Positions 27,229 to 35,695 of a stretch of 64,000 nucleotides of DNA are shown in pieces (the stretch's first letter is position 1; the number at the start of each line of letters is the position of its first letter). The DNA lies in NCBI RefSeq assembly GCF_014192095.1, contig NZ_JACHXN010000008.1, positions 1 to 64,000 of the forward strand, in the 5' to 3' direction. Source of the DNA: Phyllobacterium trifolii. GTDB taxonomy: Bacteria > Pseudomonadota > Alphaproteobacteria > Rhizobiales > Rhizobiaceae. The notes beneath the pieces are model-generated. The model made no database searches. It was not told the origin of the DNA and was given only the letters and a program-made list of their open reading frames with translations. Position numbers and translations under genes: made by a program.

Positions 27229-28158
27229 ATGACCAAAGTTTTGAACCCATTCATGGACGTTGCCCCCGCGGTTCAAGACGCGTTGGCCGCGGGCAAACCC
27301 GTCGTTGCCCTCGAAAGCACCATCATCACTCATGGGATGCCCTACCCCGACAACAGCCGCATGGCAGGAGACGTCGAAGCAATCATCATTGCGGAGGGTG
27401 CGGTCCCGGCCACCATCGCCATCGTCGACGGGCGTTTGAAGATCGGTCTTTCCGCGCAAGAGCGCGAGGCGCTGGCGCAGGTCAAGGGCGCGATGAAACT
27501 CTCGCGCGCGGATCTGGCGTTTGCGCTGTCGGAAGGGCGTACAGGGGGAACCACGGTTGCAGCAACGATGCTTGCCGCCCACCTTGCCGGTATCAAGGTT
27601 TTCGCAACGGGCGGCATTGGCGGCGTACACAAGGGCGCCGAGCTGAGTTTCGATATTTCCGCTGATCTGGAAGAGCTCGGCCGCACGCCAGTCATCGTCG
27701 TTTCAGCGGGCGCCAAGGCGATTCTCGATATCGAGAAAACGCTGGAAGTGCTTGAAACCAAAGGCGTACCTGTCGTCGTCTATGGTGCGGATGTGCTTCC
27801 TGCATTCTGGTCAAGGCAGTCGCAGATCAAGGCACCATTGCGGCTCGATACGCCGGATGCCATTGCAAAATTTCAGGCTGCGCGGGATGCCATCGGCGTC
27901 GTTGGCGGCATGCTGATTACCAATCCCATCCCCGAGGCAAGTGAAATCCCTGCGGAAATCATGAGCGGGTACATTAGCGAAGCAATTGCCCGCGCCACAA
28001 AAAAAGGCGTCACCGGCAAGGCAGTGACGCCGTTTCTTCTCTCGGAACTTCTCGACATCACCAAAGGCGAGAGCCTCAAAGCAAACATTGCTCTCGTCGA
28101 GAACAATGCGCGGCTCGCCGCAAAGATCGCGGTATCGTTGGTGAAGGCTACTCGGTAA
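27229..28158 (+). CDS. psuG: Pseudouridine-5'-phosphate glycosidase
   Basis: The 309-residue enzyme cleaves pseudouridine-5'-phosphate reversibly to uracil and ribose-5-phosphate. Family hallmarks are visible: VALESTIITHGMPYP near the N-terminus (the Glu is catalytic in the family), RTGGTTVAATM, FATGGIGGVHKGAE and VVSAGAKAILD with the Lys of the Schiff base. The ATG at 27229 was preferred over 27223 because it is better spaced from AAAAAGGA. Its 3' end overlaps the convergent OmpA-like gene by 11 bases. Confidence 0.93.
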   Translation: MTKVLNPFMDVAPAVQDALAAGKPVVALESTIITHGMPYPDNSRMAGDVEAIIIAEGAVPATIAIVDGRLKIGLSAQEREALAQVKGAMKLSRADLAFALSEGRTGGTTVAATMLAAHLAGIKVFATGGIGGVHKGAELSFDISADLEELGRTPVIVVSAGAKAILDIEKTLEVLETKGVPVVVYGADVLPAFWSRQSQIKAPLRLDTPDAIAKFQAARDAIGVVGGMLITNPIPEASEIPAEIMSGYISEAIARATKKGVTGKAVTPFLLSELLDITKGESLKANIALVENNARLAAKIAVSLVKATR

Positions 28159-28810
28159 GCGGCGAAATCTGGATCTCGACGCGGCGGTTCTGCGCGCGCC
28201 CGGCTTCGGTGGCGTTGGTCGCGACGGGCTGCGTCGGGCCGTAGCCCTGAACGTCGAATCGACGGTTATCGATACCCTGCTGGGTCAGATAATTGGCAAC
28301 GGACAGGGCGCGGCGTTCGGACAGCAACTGGTTATGCTGCAGGCTGCCAGTGGAATCCGTGTGACCGGCGACATCGACGATGGTGCGGTCGAACTTGCGC
28401 AGGACGATAGCGACAGAACCCAGCGTGGAGAAGAATTCCGGCTTCACCTGATCCTGATCTGTGTTGAAGGTGATGTTGGACGGCATGTTTAGGATGATCC
28501 GGTCGCCATTGCGCGTCACCGAGACGCCGGTGCCCTGCAACTGCGCGCGCAGTTCCGATTCCTGACGATCCATGTAATTGCCAATCGCGCCACCGCTGAG
28601 CGCGCCGATACCCGCGCCGATCAAGGCCGCATTGCGCCCGGACTTGCCACCGCCGCCAATCGCCAGACCCGTCAACGCGCCGACAGCCGTGCCGATCATG
28701 GCACCGCCGGCCGTGTTCGACATTTTCTGCTGGCCCGTATAGGGGTCGGTCGTGGTGCAGCCCGCAAGAAAGGTCGCGGCAAGGCAGCCGATGGCAAATC
28801 TTTTTATCAT
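28148..28810 (-). CDS. OmpA-family lipoprotein with glycine zipper (YiaD-like)
   Basis: This 220-residue outer-membrane lipoprotein has the signal MIKRFAIGCLAATFLAGC with lipobox LAGC (Cys18). A glycine-zipper segment with repeated GG/GA motifs (about 35-80) is followed by an OmpA C-terminal peptidoglycan-binding domain (about 105-220) with the VAGHTDSTGS and LSERRALSVANYL signatures. It probably tethers the outer membrane to the cell wall. The start at 28810 places the signal peptide first. Confidence 0.92.
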   Translation of the reverse strand: MIKRFAIGCLAATFLAGCTTTDPYTGQQKMSNTAGGAMIGTAVGALTGLAIGGGGKSGRNAALIGAGIGALSGGAIGNYMDRQESELRAQLQGTGVSVTRNGDRIILNMPSNITFNTDQDQVKPEFFSTLGSVAIVLRKFDRTIVDVAGHTDSTGSLQHNQLLSERRALSVANYLTQQGIDNRRFDVQGYGPTQPVATNATEAGRAQNRRVEIQISPLTE

Positions 28811-29112
28811 GGAATCAAGTCCCCGGTTGGATGTGGCAGGGAATATACGAGTGATTCGGGCAAAAGAAGGGTAAAGAAGGCGGCGAGCAGAGGCCCGATT
28901 GAAATTCCTCTGGCCCTTTCTAAAACCGGCCATTCAGCCACTGGATTGATTTGCCTATATACCGGCAAGGGACGAAATTTAGTTCTGCGATTGGCGCGCA
29001 ACGAAGATGTTTATTCGTTGCCTAAAATATGAGCTAACTGCTAGTGATTTAGGCAAACACCCAAGCGTCAAGCTACGCTTCCGGGCCAATCCAACAGACG
29101 GATAATTTAACC
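28811..29112. other. Divergent intergenic region
   Basis: These 302 bases lie between the OmpA-like gene and the HPP gene. They presumably hold both promoters. No repeat, RNA or hairpin was recognised. Confidence 0.35.
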
Positions 29113-30318
29113 ATGCCTTGGAGCACCCTCAAGCGCTTCATCCCTGCGGTTGCGCCGATCAGCAAGCATGAGCGCTTCAGAGCGTGCATTGGTGCACTTG
29201 TCGGCATCTTGGTTACCGGCACTGTCAGTAAACTTGCGCTGGGTCCAGAGGTTAACCTTCCCCTGCTGATTGCTCCCATGGGCGCATCGGCTGTGCTGCT
29301 CTTTGCTGCGCCAACAAGTCCGCTGGCGCAACCATGGTCGATACTCGGCGGCAACATGCTGTCCGCATTTGTCGGCGTTTCATTCGCACTTCTGGTGCCG
29401 GATCCGATCATTGCGTCGGCATTGGCCGTGTCGGTCGCCATTGGCCTGATGCTGGCGCTGGGTTGTCTGCATCCCCCAAGCGGGGCAGTTGCATTGACCG
29501 CCGTGTTGGGCGGTCCAGTGTTGCAGGCGGAAGGATACGGCTTCGTCTTCTGGCCAGTCGGGCTCAATTCCCTGTTGTTGCTGGCGTCGGCGCTGGTTTT
29601 CAACAATTTGGCGGGGCGCCGTTATCCCCATCTTGCGCCGGGCCCTCAAGTCAACATCCACGATACGGCTGACTTGCCCCCGACGGCTCGCCTGGGATTT
29701 GTGCCCAGCGATCTGCAGGACGTGCTGGCCCAGTATGACGAGATCGTCAATGTCAGCCCCGACGAGCTCGATGCGTTGCTGCATCGTGCGCAGATCCGCG
29801 CCTATGAAAGGCGAACCGGCGAGATCACCTGTGGACAGATCATGTCGAAGGATGTCGCAACGGTGCGCCCTGAGACAGCTTTGCGCGACGCCTGGAAGCT
29901 CCTCATCAATCACCGTGTCAAGGCGCTTCCCGTGACCTCACCGGCTGGCGAACTGGTCGGTATCATCACCCAGACAGACTTCATGCGGGCATCGCTTTTG
30001 GCCGATGATGGCCGCCTCCATCTTGGCTGGCGTGTCCGCGTCGGCAACAGGTTCCGATTGGCGCGCCAGTCCAAGCACACGGTGGCCGACATAATGACAC
30101 GCCGGGTCCAGTCGGCCTTGCAGGAAACCATGATCGCCAAGCTTGTGCCGCCAATGGCCGACATGGGCCTGCATCACATGCCCGTGGTCGATGCAAACAA
30201 CCGTGTCGTTGGCATCGTCACACAATCGGACCTGATTGCAGCACTGTTTCAGGAAAGGCAAACCGGCTCCGCAGACATCCAGGCCACGAAGCTGGAGAAT
30301 GGTGATCAAGCCGCTTAG
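29113..30318 (+). CDS. HPP-family membrane protein with tandem CBS domains
   Basis: The 401-residue protein has a four-helix HPP membrane domain at about 20-175 (LIAPMGASAVLLFAAPTSPLAQPW and LGCLHPPSGAVALTAV carry the family's Pro/His motifs), then two CBS domains at about 240-300 and 325-385 (MSKDVATVRPE, MTRRVQSALQE). CBS pairs usually sense adenine nucleotides. Plant and cyanobacterial HPP proteins have been linked to nitrite transport, but substrate here is unknown. Inner-membrane location. Confidence 0.88.
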   Translation: MPWSTLKRFIPAVAPISKHERFRACIGALVGILVTGTVSKLALGPEVNLPLLIAPMGASAVLLFAAPTSPLAQPWSILGGNMLSAFVGVSFALLVPDPIIASALAVSVAIGLMLALGCLHPPSGAVALTAVLGGPVLQAEGYGFVFWPVGLNSLLLLASALVFNNLAGRRYPHLAPGPQVNIHDTADLPPTARLGFVPSDLQDVLAQYDEIVNVSPDELDALLHRAQIRAYERRTGEITCGQIMSKDVATVRPETALRDAWKLLINHRVKALPVTSPAGELVGIITQTDFMRASLLADDGRLHLGWRVRVGNRFRLARQSKHTVADIMTRRVQSALQETMIAKLVPPMADMGLHHMPVVDANNRVVGIVTQSDLIAALFQERQTGSADIQATKLENGDQAA

Positions 30319-30354
30319 CTCGATCATCATTGGCTCGGATTCGCCGTAGCCTGC

Positions 30355-31014
30355 TCAAGTTGGCAGTGGTTCGCCCGACTGTTCCTTGACCATGTACTCC
30401 GCATACCAGTCAGGCCAGCCCTCATCATACTCACCACCGGTCCGCTTCTCGTGCTCGCCATGCGCTGCCCCTGCACGGCGTAGGGCGGCTGCGAGCTCTT
30501 TCGACGAGGTGAAGATCGTATCGGTCGCATCGACACGTCCTGGCAATCGCGCCGTAACCTCCTGGAACAGCCAGCCATTGCCATCGGGATCACTGAACGA
30601 CGCGAATGAGCGATAAGTGCCGCGTTCGGGATGCAGACCGCCAGTCCGGACTCGTCCAAACAAATAGGGCTCGTCCGGACCCGTATAAACGTCACCGGCA
30701 GGGTGAAACGCGTCGCTGACTTTCACGCCCCGTCCGATCAGCTCCTTGCGGGCAGCCTCGATGTCGGAAACGATCAGGTATAGCCCCTGAGCGGAGCCCG
30801 GGGCCGCAGCGGTGACATTCTTGCCGAAGATGATGGAGCAGCCGGAACCGGGCGGCGTAAACTGCATTACGCGAAAATCGGTGCCGGCGAAATCGGCGTC
30901 CAGCCTCCAGCCGAGGTTGGCGTAGAACTCCTTCGAGCGGTCCGGGTCCGAAACAGGGATGACGACAATCTCGAGTTTCATATCGGCCGTTCGCGCTTGA
31001 TTTGTCTCAGTCAT
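30355..31014 (-). CDS. Glyoxalase/bleomycin-resistance (VOC) family protein
   Basis: The protein is 219 residues, with the start at 31014 preceded by GAGGAGG. The vicinal-oxygen-chelate domain covers about 12-135 (MKLEIVVIPVSDPDRSKEFY, FTPPGSGCSIIFG, GLYLIVSDIEAARKEL, FSDPDGNGWLFQE), with a likely metal-binding Glu at the end. The C-terminal 80 residues (helical, EHEKRTGGEYDEGWPDWYAEYM) are an addition seen in some members. It is downstream of the epoxide hydrolase by 64 bases and probably in the same operon. Substrate unknown. Confidence 0.85.
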   Translation of the reverse strand: MTETNQARTADMKLEIVVIPVSDPDRSKEFYANLGWRLDADFAGTDFRVMQFTPPGSGCSIIFGKNVTAAAPGSAQGLYLIVSDIEAARKELIGRGVKVSDAFHPAGDVYTGPDEPYLFGRVRTGGLHPERGTYRSFASFSDPDGNGWLFQEVTARLPGRVDATDTIFTSSKELAAALRRAGAAHGEHEKRTGGEYDEGWPDWYAEYMVKEQSGEPLPT

Positions 31015-31078
31015 GGCATGGTCCTCCTCGATGCCTGTTGAAAGGATTGTGCGCAATTCGCGCAGTGTTTTTATAAAT

Positions 31079-32383
31079 CTACTGGCGCAGCGGCTTGAAA
31101 GCCGCCCTAAGGTCGGCCGTGATGTACGCCGGCTGTTCCCACGCCGCGAAGTGCCCGCCTTTGTCATGCTTGGCGTAAAAGATGAGCTTCGGATACGCCT
31201 TTTCGGCCCAACTTCGCGGAGCCTGGTAAAGCTCGTCAGGAAAGGCGCTTACGGCCACCGGTATGGTGAGATGCTTGGGGGCGAAAAAGGGAAGCTTGCT
31301 TTCCCAATAAAGACGGGCCGAAGAGACGCCGGTATTCGTCAACCAGTAGAGCGTGATGTTGTCGACGATGTCTTCTCGCGTAAGGCCCTCGGGCACACCG
31401 TCAAAAACGCGTGCGATAAGTGCATAACTGGCCGCGTCATGGTCCAGCATCCAGGCGGCAAGACCGACCGGCGAGTCCTCGATCGCGTATAGTGTCTGCG
31501 GGCGGTTACCCATCTCCTGGGCGTAAGCCAGGCCGTGTTTATAGAAAAAGTCGAGCTGCTCGTAGGCATGTTTCTCGTCGGCAGACAGGCCCGGCGGCGG
31601 TGGGCCTCCGGAACTCAGTGCCTGTGCAATATCGTCGGGCACCGTGGCGGGCATGTTGGTGTGGATGCCGAGTAACCCCGGAGGCGTCTGCACGGCCATC
31701 TGCTCCGTGACTGCGTTCCCCCAGTCGCCGCCCTGCGCAACATAGCGGTCGTAGCCAAGGCGCTTCATCAGCACGATCCAGGCGCTTGCGATGCGGACAG
31801 GATCCCAGCCGGTAACGGTGGGAACTCCTGAAAAGCCGTAGCCCGGCAGCGACGGGATCACGACGTCGAACGAGTCTTCGGCCTGACCGCCGTTGGCCGT
31901 TGGGTCGGTGAGCGGCTCGATGACCTTCAACTGCTCGATAATAGAGCCTGGCCAGCCATGGGTGATAATCACCGGGAGCGCGTTGGGATTCTTCGAACGA
32001 ACGTGGATGAAATGAATGTCCACCCCGTCGATGTTTGTCTTGAATTGCGGCAAGGCGTTGAGCTTCGCTTCCATCTTGCGCCAGTCATAGTCAGTCGCCC
32101 AATATTGTGCGAGTTTCTGCAACGTCGCAAACTGCACGCCCTGTGATGCGTCCGTGACAATTTCCTTGCTTGGCCATCTCGTAGCAGCAACGCGCCTGCG
32201 CAGATCGGCAAGTTGCTCGTCCGAAAAGTGTATGCTGAACGGGCGGATTTCTTCACTTGTGGCCGCCCGCGCCGAGGATGGTGAAACAATGCTTGCGGCA
32301 CCTGCGCCGATAGCTGACATGGCGAGCAATGTTCCGCCCGTCAGCAAGATGTCACGCCTGCTCGGATCTGGATTTTCTGGCAT
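31079..32383 (-). CDS. Secreted epoxide hydrolase (Tat signal)
   Basis: The 434-residue alpha/beta hydrolase has the EHN N-terminal domain (about 45-155: IRPFSIHFSDEQLADLRRRV). Its N-terminus SRRDILLTGGTLLAMSA...SSARAA is a twin-arginine signal. Then come the oxyanion HGWPGS and the nucleophile region (VAQGGDWG, Asp nucleophile); the catalytic His is near the C-terminus (KHDKGGHFAAWEQP). GGAGG precedes the ATG at 32383. It probably detoxifies epoxides in the periplasm. Located between ridA and the VOC gene. Confidence 0.9.
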   Translation of the reverse strand: MPENPDPSRRDILLTGGTLLAMSAIGAGAASIVSPSSARAATSEEIRPFSIHFSDEQLADLRRRVAATRWPSKEIVTDASQGVQFATLQKLAQYWATDYDWRKMEAKLNALPQFKTNIDGVDIHFIHVRSKNPNALPVIITHGWPGSIIEQLKVIEPLTDPTANGGQAEDSFDVVIPSLPGYGFSGVPTVTGWDPVRIASAWIVLMKRLGYDRYVAQGGDWGNAVTEQMAVQTPPGLLGIHTNMPATVPDDIAQALSSGGPPPPGLSADEKHAYEQLDFFYKHGLAYAQEMGNRPQTLYAIEDSPVGLAAWMLDHDAASYALIARVFDGVPEGLTREDIVDNITLYWLTNTGVSSARLYWESKLPFFAPKHLTIPVAVSAFPDELYQAPRSWAEKAYPKLIFYAKHDKGGHFAAWEQPAYITADLRAAFKPLRQ

Positions 32384-32638
32384 TGTCGTCCTCCATTGGT
32401 CAGGCCAAAAACAGAGGACATGCTGCTGCGGGGAACGTTGCGCCCGTAACATCTCGTGTGCTCTGCGGATATGGTCCTGCGAAAGTGCACGCCGCGATGC
32501 TGAACTAGGACTGGGCGGCGTGAGCGGACAATGATCGGTCCGGATATGGTCAGGGGCAAGTACGTAACGGTAACATCCGGGCTCTTGCATAGACGACGGC
32601 CGCACACCGGCCGTCATCGTGTGGAATGGTCAAACCGA

Positions 32639-33037
32639 TCAGCTGAACTGAGGAATGCGCGCTATTACCTTGATTTCAAAATCGAAGCCGGCCAGCCAGT
32701 TCACGCCCACCGCGGTCCAGTTCGGGTAGGGTTGCTCACCGATGACCTTCAGGCGAACTGTATTGACTGCCTCAAACTGCGTGGCAGGGTCCGTGTGGAA
32801 GGTGGTAACGTCAACCACGTCATCGAACGTACAGCCAGCAGCCTTCAGCACGGCGGCAAGATTGTCGAAGGCAAGCTGCACCTGCTTTTCAAAGACAGGC
32901 TCCGGTGACCCGTCTTCGCGGCTGCCAACCTGCCCCGAGACAAACAGAAGGTCGCCCGAGCGGATCGCCGCCGAATATCGATTGATCTCATAGAGTGCCT
33001 GCCGACCGGCAGGGAAAATGGCATCGCGTTTTGTCAT
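32639..33037 (-). CDS. RidA-family (YjgF/YER057c/UK114) deaminase-like protein
   Basis: The 132-residue protein starts with an NRYSAAIRSGDLLFVSGQVG pattern and contains VEKQVQLAFDNLAAVLKAAG-like spacing and the final IEIKVIARIP-like strand, standard for RidA trimers that hydrolyse reactive imines and enamines. The usual RidA active-site Arg is replaced in this subfamily by other residues, so the substrate is uncertain. First gene behind the palindromic operators at 33131-33197. Confidence 0.85.
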   Translation of the reverse strand: MTKRDAIFPAGRQALYEINRYSAAIRSGDLLFVSGQVGSREDGSPEPVFEKQVQLAFDNLAAVLKAAGCTFDDVVDVTTFHTDPATQFEAVNTVRLKVIGEQPYPNWTAVGVNWLAGFDFEIKVIARIPQFS

Positions 33038-33130
33038 TGGTTGTTCCTGTTAGAATTAAGGCGGGGATGGATGAGCCGGTTCGCGCCGGTTTCAAAGCCC
33101 TTGCGCTTTACTGTCCGGGGCGATCATTGA

Positions 33131-33197
33131 TATACGTCCCGTATGTAGCCATATATTCGCATACGCTCCGTATGTCAACTGGCATACGGAGTGTATG
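33131..33197. promoter_or_regulatory. Cluster of three TetR-type palindromic operators
   Basis: Three copies of an ATACG-N3-CGTAT type palindrome occur: atacgtcccgtat, atacgctccgtat and atacggagtgtat. The last two also form an inverted pair (catacgctccgtatg versus catacggagtgtatg). They lie between ridA and the remnant regulator. Confidence 0.7.
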
Positions 33198-33210
33198 TAT
33201 TTTACGGGAG

Positions 33211-33346
33211 ATGACCGTGGTTGCGAGAAGACGTGCTGGATGCGTCGCTTTGGATTGCCGCGGCTGATGATCCTCGCATTGTCTTTGCAAAGGCTGTCGA
33301 CGCTTTCCGGCATCTCGCCGCCGGTTTGCTGCAAAAAGAGCGCTGA
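33211..33346 (+). pseudogene. Remnant of a TetR-family regulator
   Basis: An ATG at 33211 after TTACGGGAG starts MTVVARRRAG, an N-terminus plausible for a TetR repressor. In another frame, from about 33230 to the TGA at 33344, the DNA reads DVLDASLWIAADDPRIVFAK...LLQKER, like the C-terminal helices of TetR proteins. The whole middle, including the HTH, is missing, consistent with an internal deletion. The intact operators next to it support the reading. The call rests on short peptides. Confidence 0.45.
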
Positions 33347-33474
33347 GGCAAAATCCTGGTCTGGACATGGATTCTGAAATACCGTCCTATAGCTCATTGA
33401 GTTTATGGTCCGATCGAGAATATCTTCTCGAGATGGCCATTCGACATCATGTGAACGTACCGGGAGGGTATACT

Positions 33475-34449
33475 GTGGCATTGAATAGACGCGTTGTTTT
33501 AGGCTTGGCGATTGGTTCGGCAATCGCATCGGCATTACCGGCTTCAGCACAAACATTTCCGGATCGCGCGGTCACGCTTGTGGTGCCTTTTGCGGCTGGT
33601 GGTTCGACCGACCTCGTTGCCCGTCTCGTCGCAGCAAACATGTCAAAGACTCTCGGACAGCAAGTGATCGTCGAGAATGTCGGGGGTGCGGGCGGAAACC
33701 TCGGAGCTGCCCAAGTGGCCAGGGCGGAGCCCGACGGTTACACAATCCTCATGGGAACGGTTGCAACCCATGCGCTGAATCCGCTGATGCTGAAAACGAA
33801 ACCCTATGATCCCGTCACTGATTTTGCGCCGATTTCGCTTCTGGTATTGGTACCCAATGTGCTGGTTATCAATCCGCAGCTGCCAGTTAACAGCGTCAAA
33901 GAGCTCGTTCAGCTGCTCAAGGACAACCCCGACAAATATTCCTATGCTTCGTCTGGAAACGGCACTCCGCTGCATTTATCCGGCGAACTTTTCAAAAGCA
34001 TGGCCGGGGTCTCCATGGAACATATCCCATACAAGGGCGCGGGACCGGCTTTGAACGATCTGCTTGGCAATCAGGTGTCGATCATGTTCGACAATTTGCC
34101 GTCGTCTTCGGCACACATAAAGGCCGGATCCCTGAAAGCTCTCGGTGTCACGACGAAGGATCGGGCTCCTTCCTTCCCCGACGTGCCAACGGTCGCTGAG
34201 GCCGTGCCGGGCTATGAGACATATACCTGGAATGCATTGTTTGCGCCCGCGGGAACGCCACCCGAGGTTGTTACCCGCCTTAACGAGGCGGCCAATACGG
34301 CTCTGAAAGACCCCGCTGTCGTTTCACGCATGAAAGATTTCAGCGCGACGATTGTCGGTTCAACGCCAGACGAGCTTGCGACCCACGTCAAAGCAGAAAT
34401 CCAGAAATGGGAGCCTGTCGTAAAGAGTACGGGCGTGACAATGGATTAA
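33475..34449 (+). CDS. Tripartite tricarboxylate transporter substrate-binding protein (TctC/Bug)
   Basis: The protein is 324 residues from a GTG at 33475 with GGGAGGG upstream. It has a signal peptide with MALNRRVVLG... and ALPASA cleavage near residue 25. The Bug fold is recognisable: FPDRAVTLVVPFAAGGSTDLVAR, GAGGNLGAAQVARAEPDGYT, PYKGAGPALNDLLG. Such periplasmic proteins deliver carboxylates to TctAB-type permeases, but no tctA/tctB is next to it, so it is an orphan. Confidence 0.92.
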   Translation: MALNRRVVLGLAIGSAIASALPASAQTFPDRAVTLVVPFAAGGSTDLVARLVAANMSKTLGQQVIVENVGGAGGNLGAAQVARAEPDGYTILMGTVATHALNPLMLKTKPYDPVTDFAPISLLVLVPNVLVINPQLPVNSVKELVQLLKDNPDKYSYASSGNGTPLHLSGELFKSMAGVSMEHIPYKGAGPALNDLLGNQVSIMFDNLPSSSAHIKAGSLKALGVTTKDRAPSFPDVPTVAEAVPGYETYTWNALFAPAGTPPEVVTRLNEAANTALKDPAVVSRMKDFSATIVGSTPDELATHVKAEIQKWEPVVKSTGVTMD

Positions 34450-34555
34450 TACGGCGTGGAGATGGAGTGGGGCGAGTTAAACTTCCCTCACTCCGCTGCG
34501 GCTGCTAACAGGGCTCATGATAATTCTCCTCATCGCTACCGGGGAGAGCGGAGTG

Positions 34556-34798
34556 CTAAAGCAGCTTCATCAACGTCGCCAATACACCAAATCCAACCGC
34601 CAACATGGCACCGAGGCGTAATGTGAGTGTGAGGTTTATAACCGCTACTGCCGCTGCCAGATCAGATTTGGTAACGAGTTCGGCCATGATAAAATCCCTC
34701 GCAGCTTCGGCATGGGTTTCGGCGTGTTGCTGGTCTATGCCGCCAGAACGCAACCGCTTTGAATAACCAAGAGTATCAAATGCTATTGCCATCGTCAT
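34556..34798 (-). CDS. Small coiled-coil membrane protein (DUF1640-like)
   Basis: The 80-residue protein has the pattern MAIAFDTLGYSKRLRSGGI...HAEAARDFIM followed by a short coil and a C-terminal hydrophobic anchor (about 58-78, RLGAMLAVGFGVLATLMKLL). Small proteins of this pattern are frequent in Rhizobiales, related to the DUF1640/CCDC90 group. The start could be Met1 or Met3. Function unknown. Confidence 0.75.
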   Translation of the reverse strand: MTMAIAFDTLGYSKRLRSGGIDQQHAETHAEAARDFIMAELVTKSDLAAAVAVINLTLTLRLGAMLAVGFGVLATLMKLL

Positions 34799-34981
34799 GT
34801 TCTTTCTTGATGAGCCAGCAATGACTTCTCACAATTATTTCAACAATTTCAATTCGACTTTTGACTCATTTCCGGAAGTTCGTTCAAAATATTTGAGCCT
34901 CGCCGCCACCTGAATTCATTTGCGCTGGAGCTACCGATCAAACATGCTCCCCGCCATTCAAAATCTTGAAAGGCGAGCATC

Positions 34982-35695
34982 ATGACCGACACTTCACAAG
35001 CACCAGTTGCAATCATCACCGGTGGAGGACGCGGCATGGGGGCCGCCATCGCCCGCGAATTGCACGAGCGAGGCTATCGTCTCGGACTGATGTCGCCGTC
35101 GGGCAGTGCGGTCGAACTTGCCGCCGAGCTTGGCGGTGTCGGCATCAAGGGTTCTGCCGGTGAGGCCAAAGATCTGGAGGCGCTGGTTGAAAAGACCGCC
35201 GAGGCCTATGGCCGTGTGGATGCTGTGGTCAATCATACCGGCCATCCGCCGAAGGGCGATCTCCTCGATATCACGGATGAAAAATGGGTGATCGGCAATG
35301 ATCTGATGGTTCTGAGCGTGGTGCGCATGGCGCGTCTGGTGACACCCCACATGTTGAAGCAGGGCAAGGGCGCCTGGGTGAATATCACGACGTTCGCCTC
35401 CTTCGAGCCAAGCCTTGTCTTTCCTGTGTCGTGTGCTTATCGCGCGGCCGTCGGCGCCTATACCAAGCTCTATTCAGATCGCTATGGCGCCGACAATATC
35501 CGCATGAATGCACTTCTGCCGGGATATATCGACAGTCTCGACCACAAGCCCGGAACCGAAGACGAGGTGCCCATGAAGCGACTTGGGACGATGGCGGAAA
35601 TTGCCAAGACAACCGCCTTCCTGCTGTCAGACGATGCAGGCTATATCACCGGCCAGAACATACGGATCGATGGCGGCATCACGCGGCATGTTTAG
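34982..35695 (+). CDS. Short-chain dehydrogenase/reductase
   Basis: The 237-residue protein has the NAD(P) glycine motif TGGGRGMG, NHTGHP in place of the usual NNAG, and the active-site region VSCAYRAAVGAYTKLYS, where Tyr and the usual Lys position can be compared: the expected YxxxK reads Y-R-A-A-V, so the catalytic lysine is replaced. The C-terminus has the standard TGQNIRIDGG. AAGGCGAG precedes the ATG. The stop overlaps the convergent ArsR gene by four bases. Confidence 0.87.
   Translation: MTDTSQAPVAIITGGGRGMGAAIARELHERGYRLGLMSPSGSAVELAAELGGVGIKGSAGEAKDLEALVEKTAEAYGRVDAVVNHTGHPPKGDLLDITDEKWVIGNDLMVLSVVRMARLVTPHMLKQGKGAWVNITTFASFEPSLVFPVSCAYRAAVGAYTKLYSDRYGADNIRMNALLPGYIDSLDHKPGTEDEVPMKRLGTMAEIAKTTAFLLSDDAGYITGQNIRIDGGITRHV

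Noticed and set aside
33092-33556. Leftward open frame upstream of the TctC gene
   Set aside because: It runs antisense to the operator cluster, the TetR remnant and the TctC start, with no recognisable motif.
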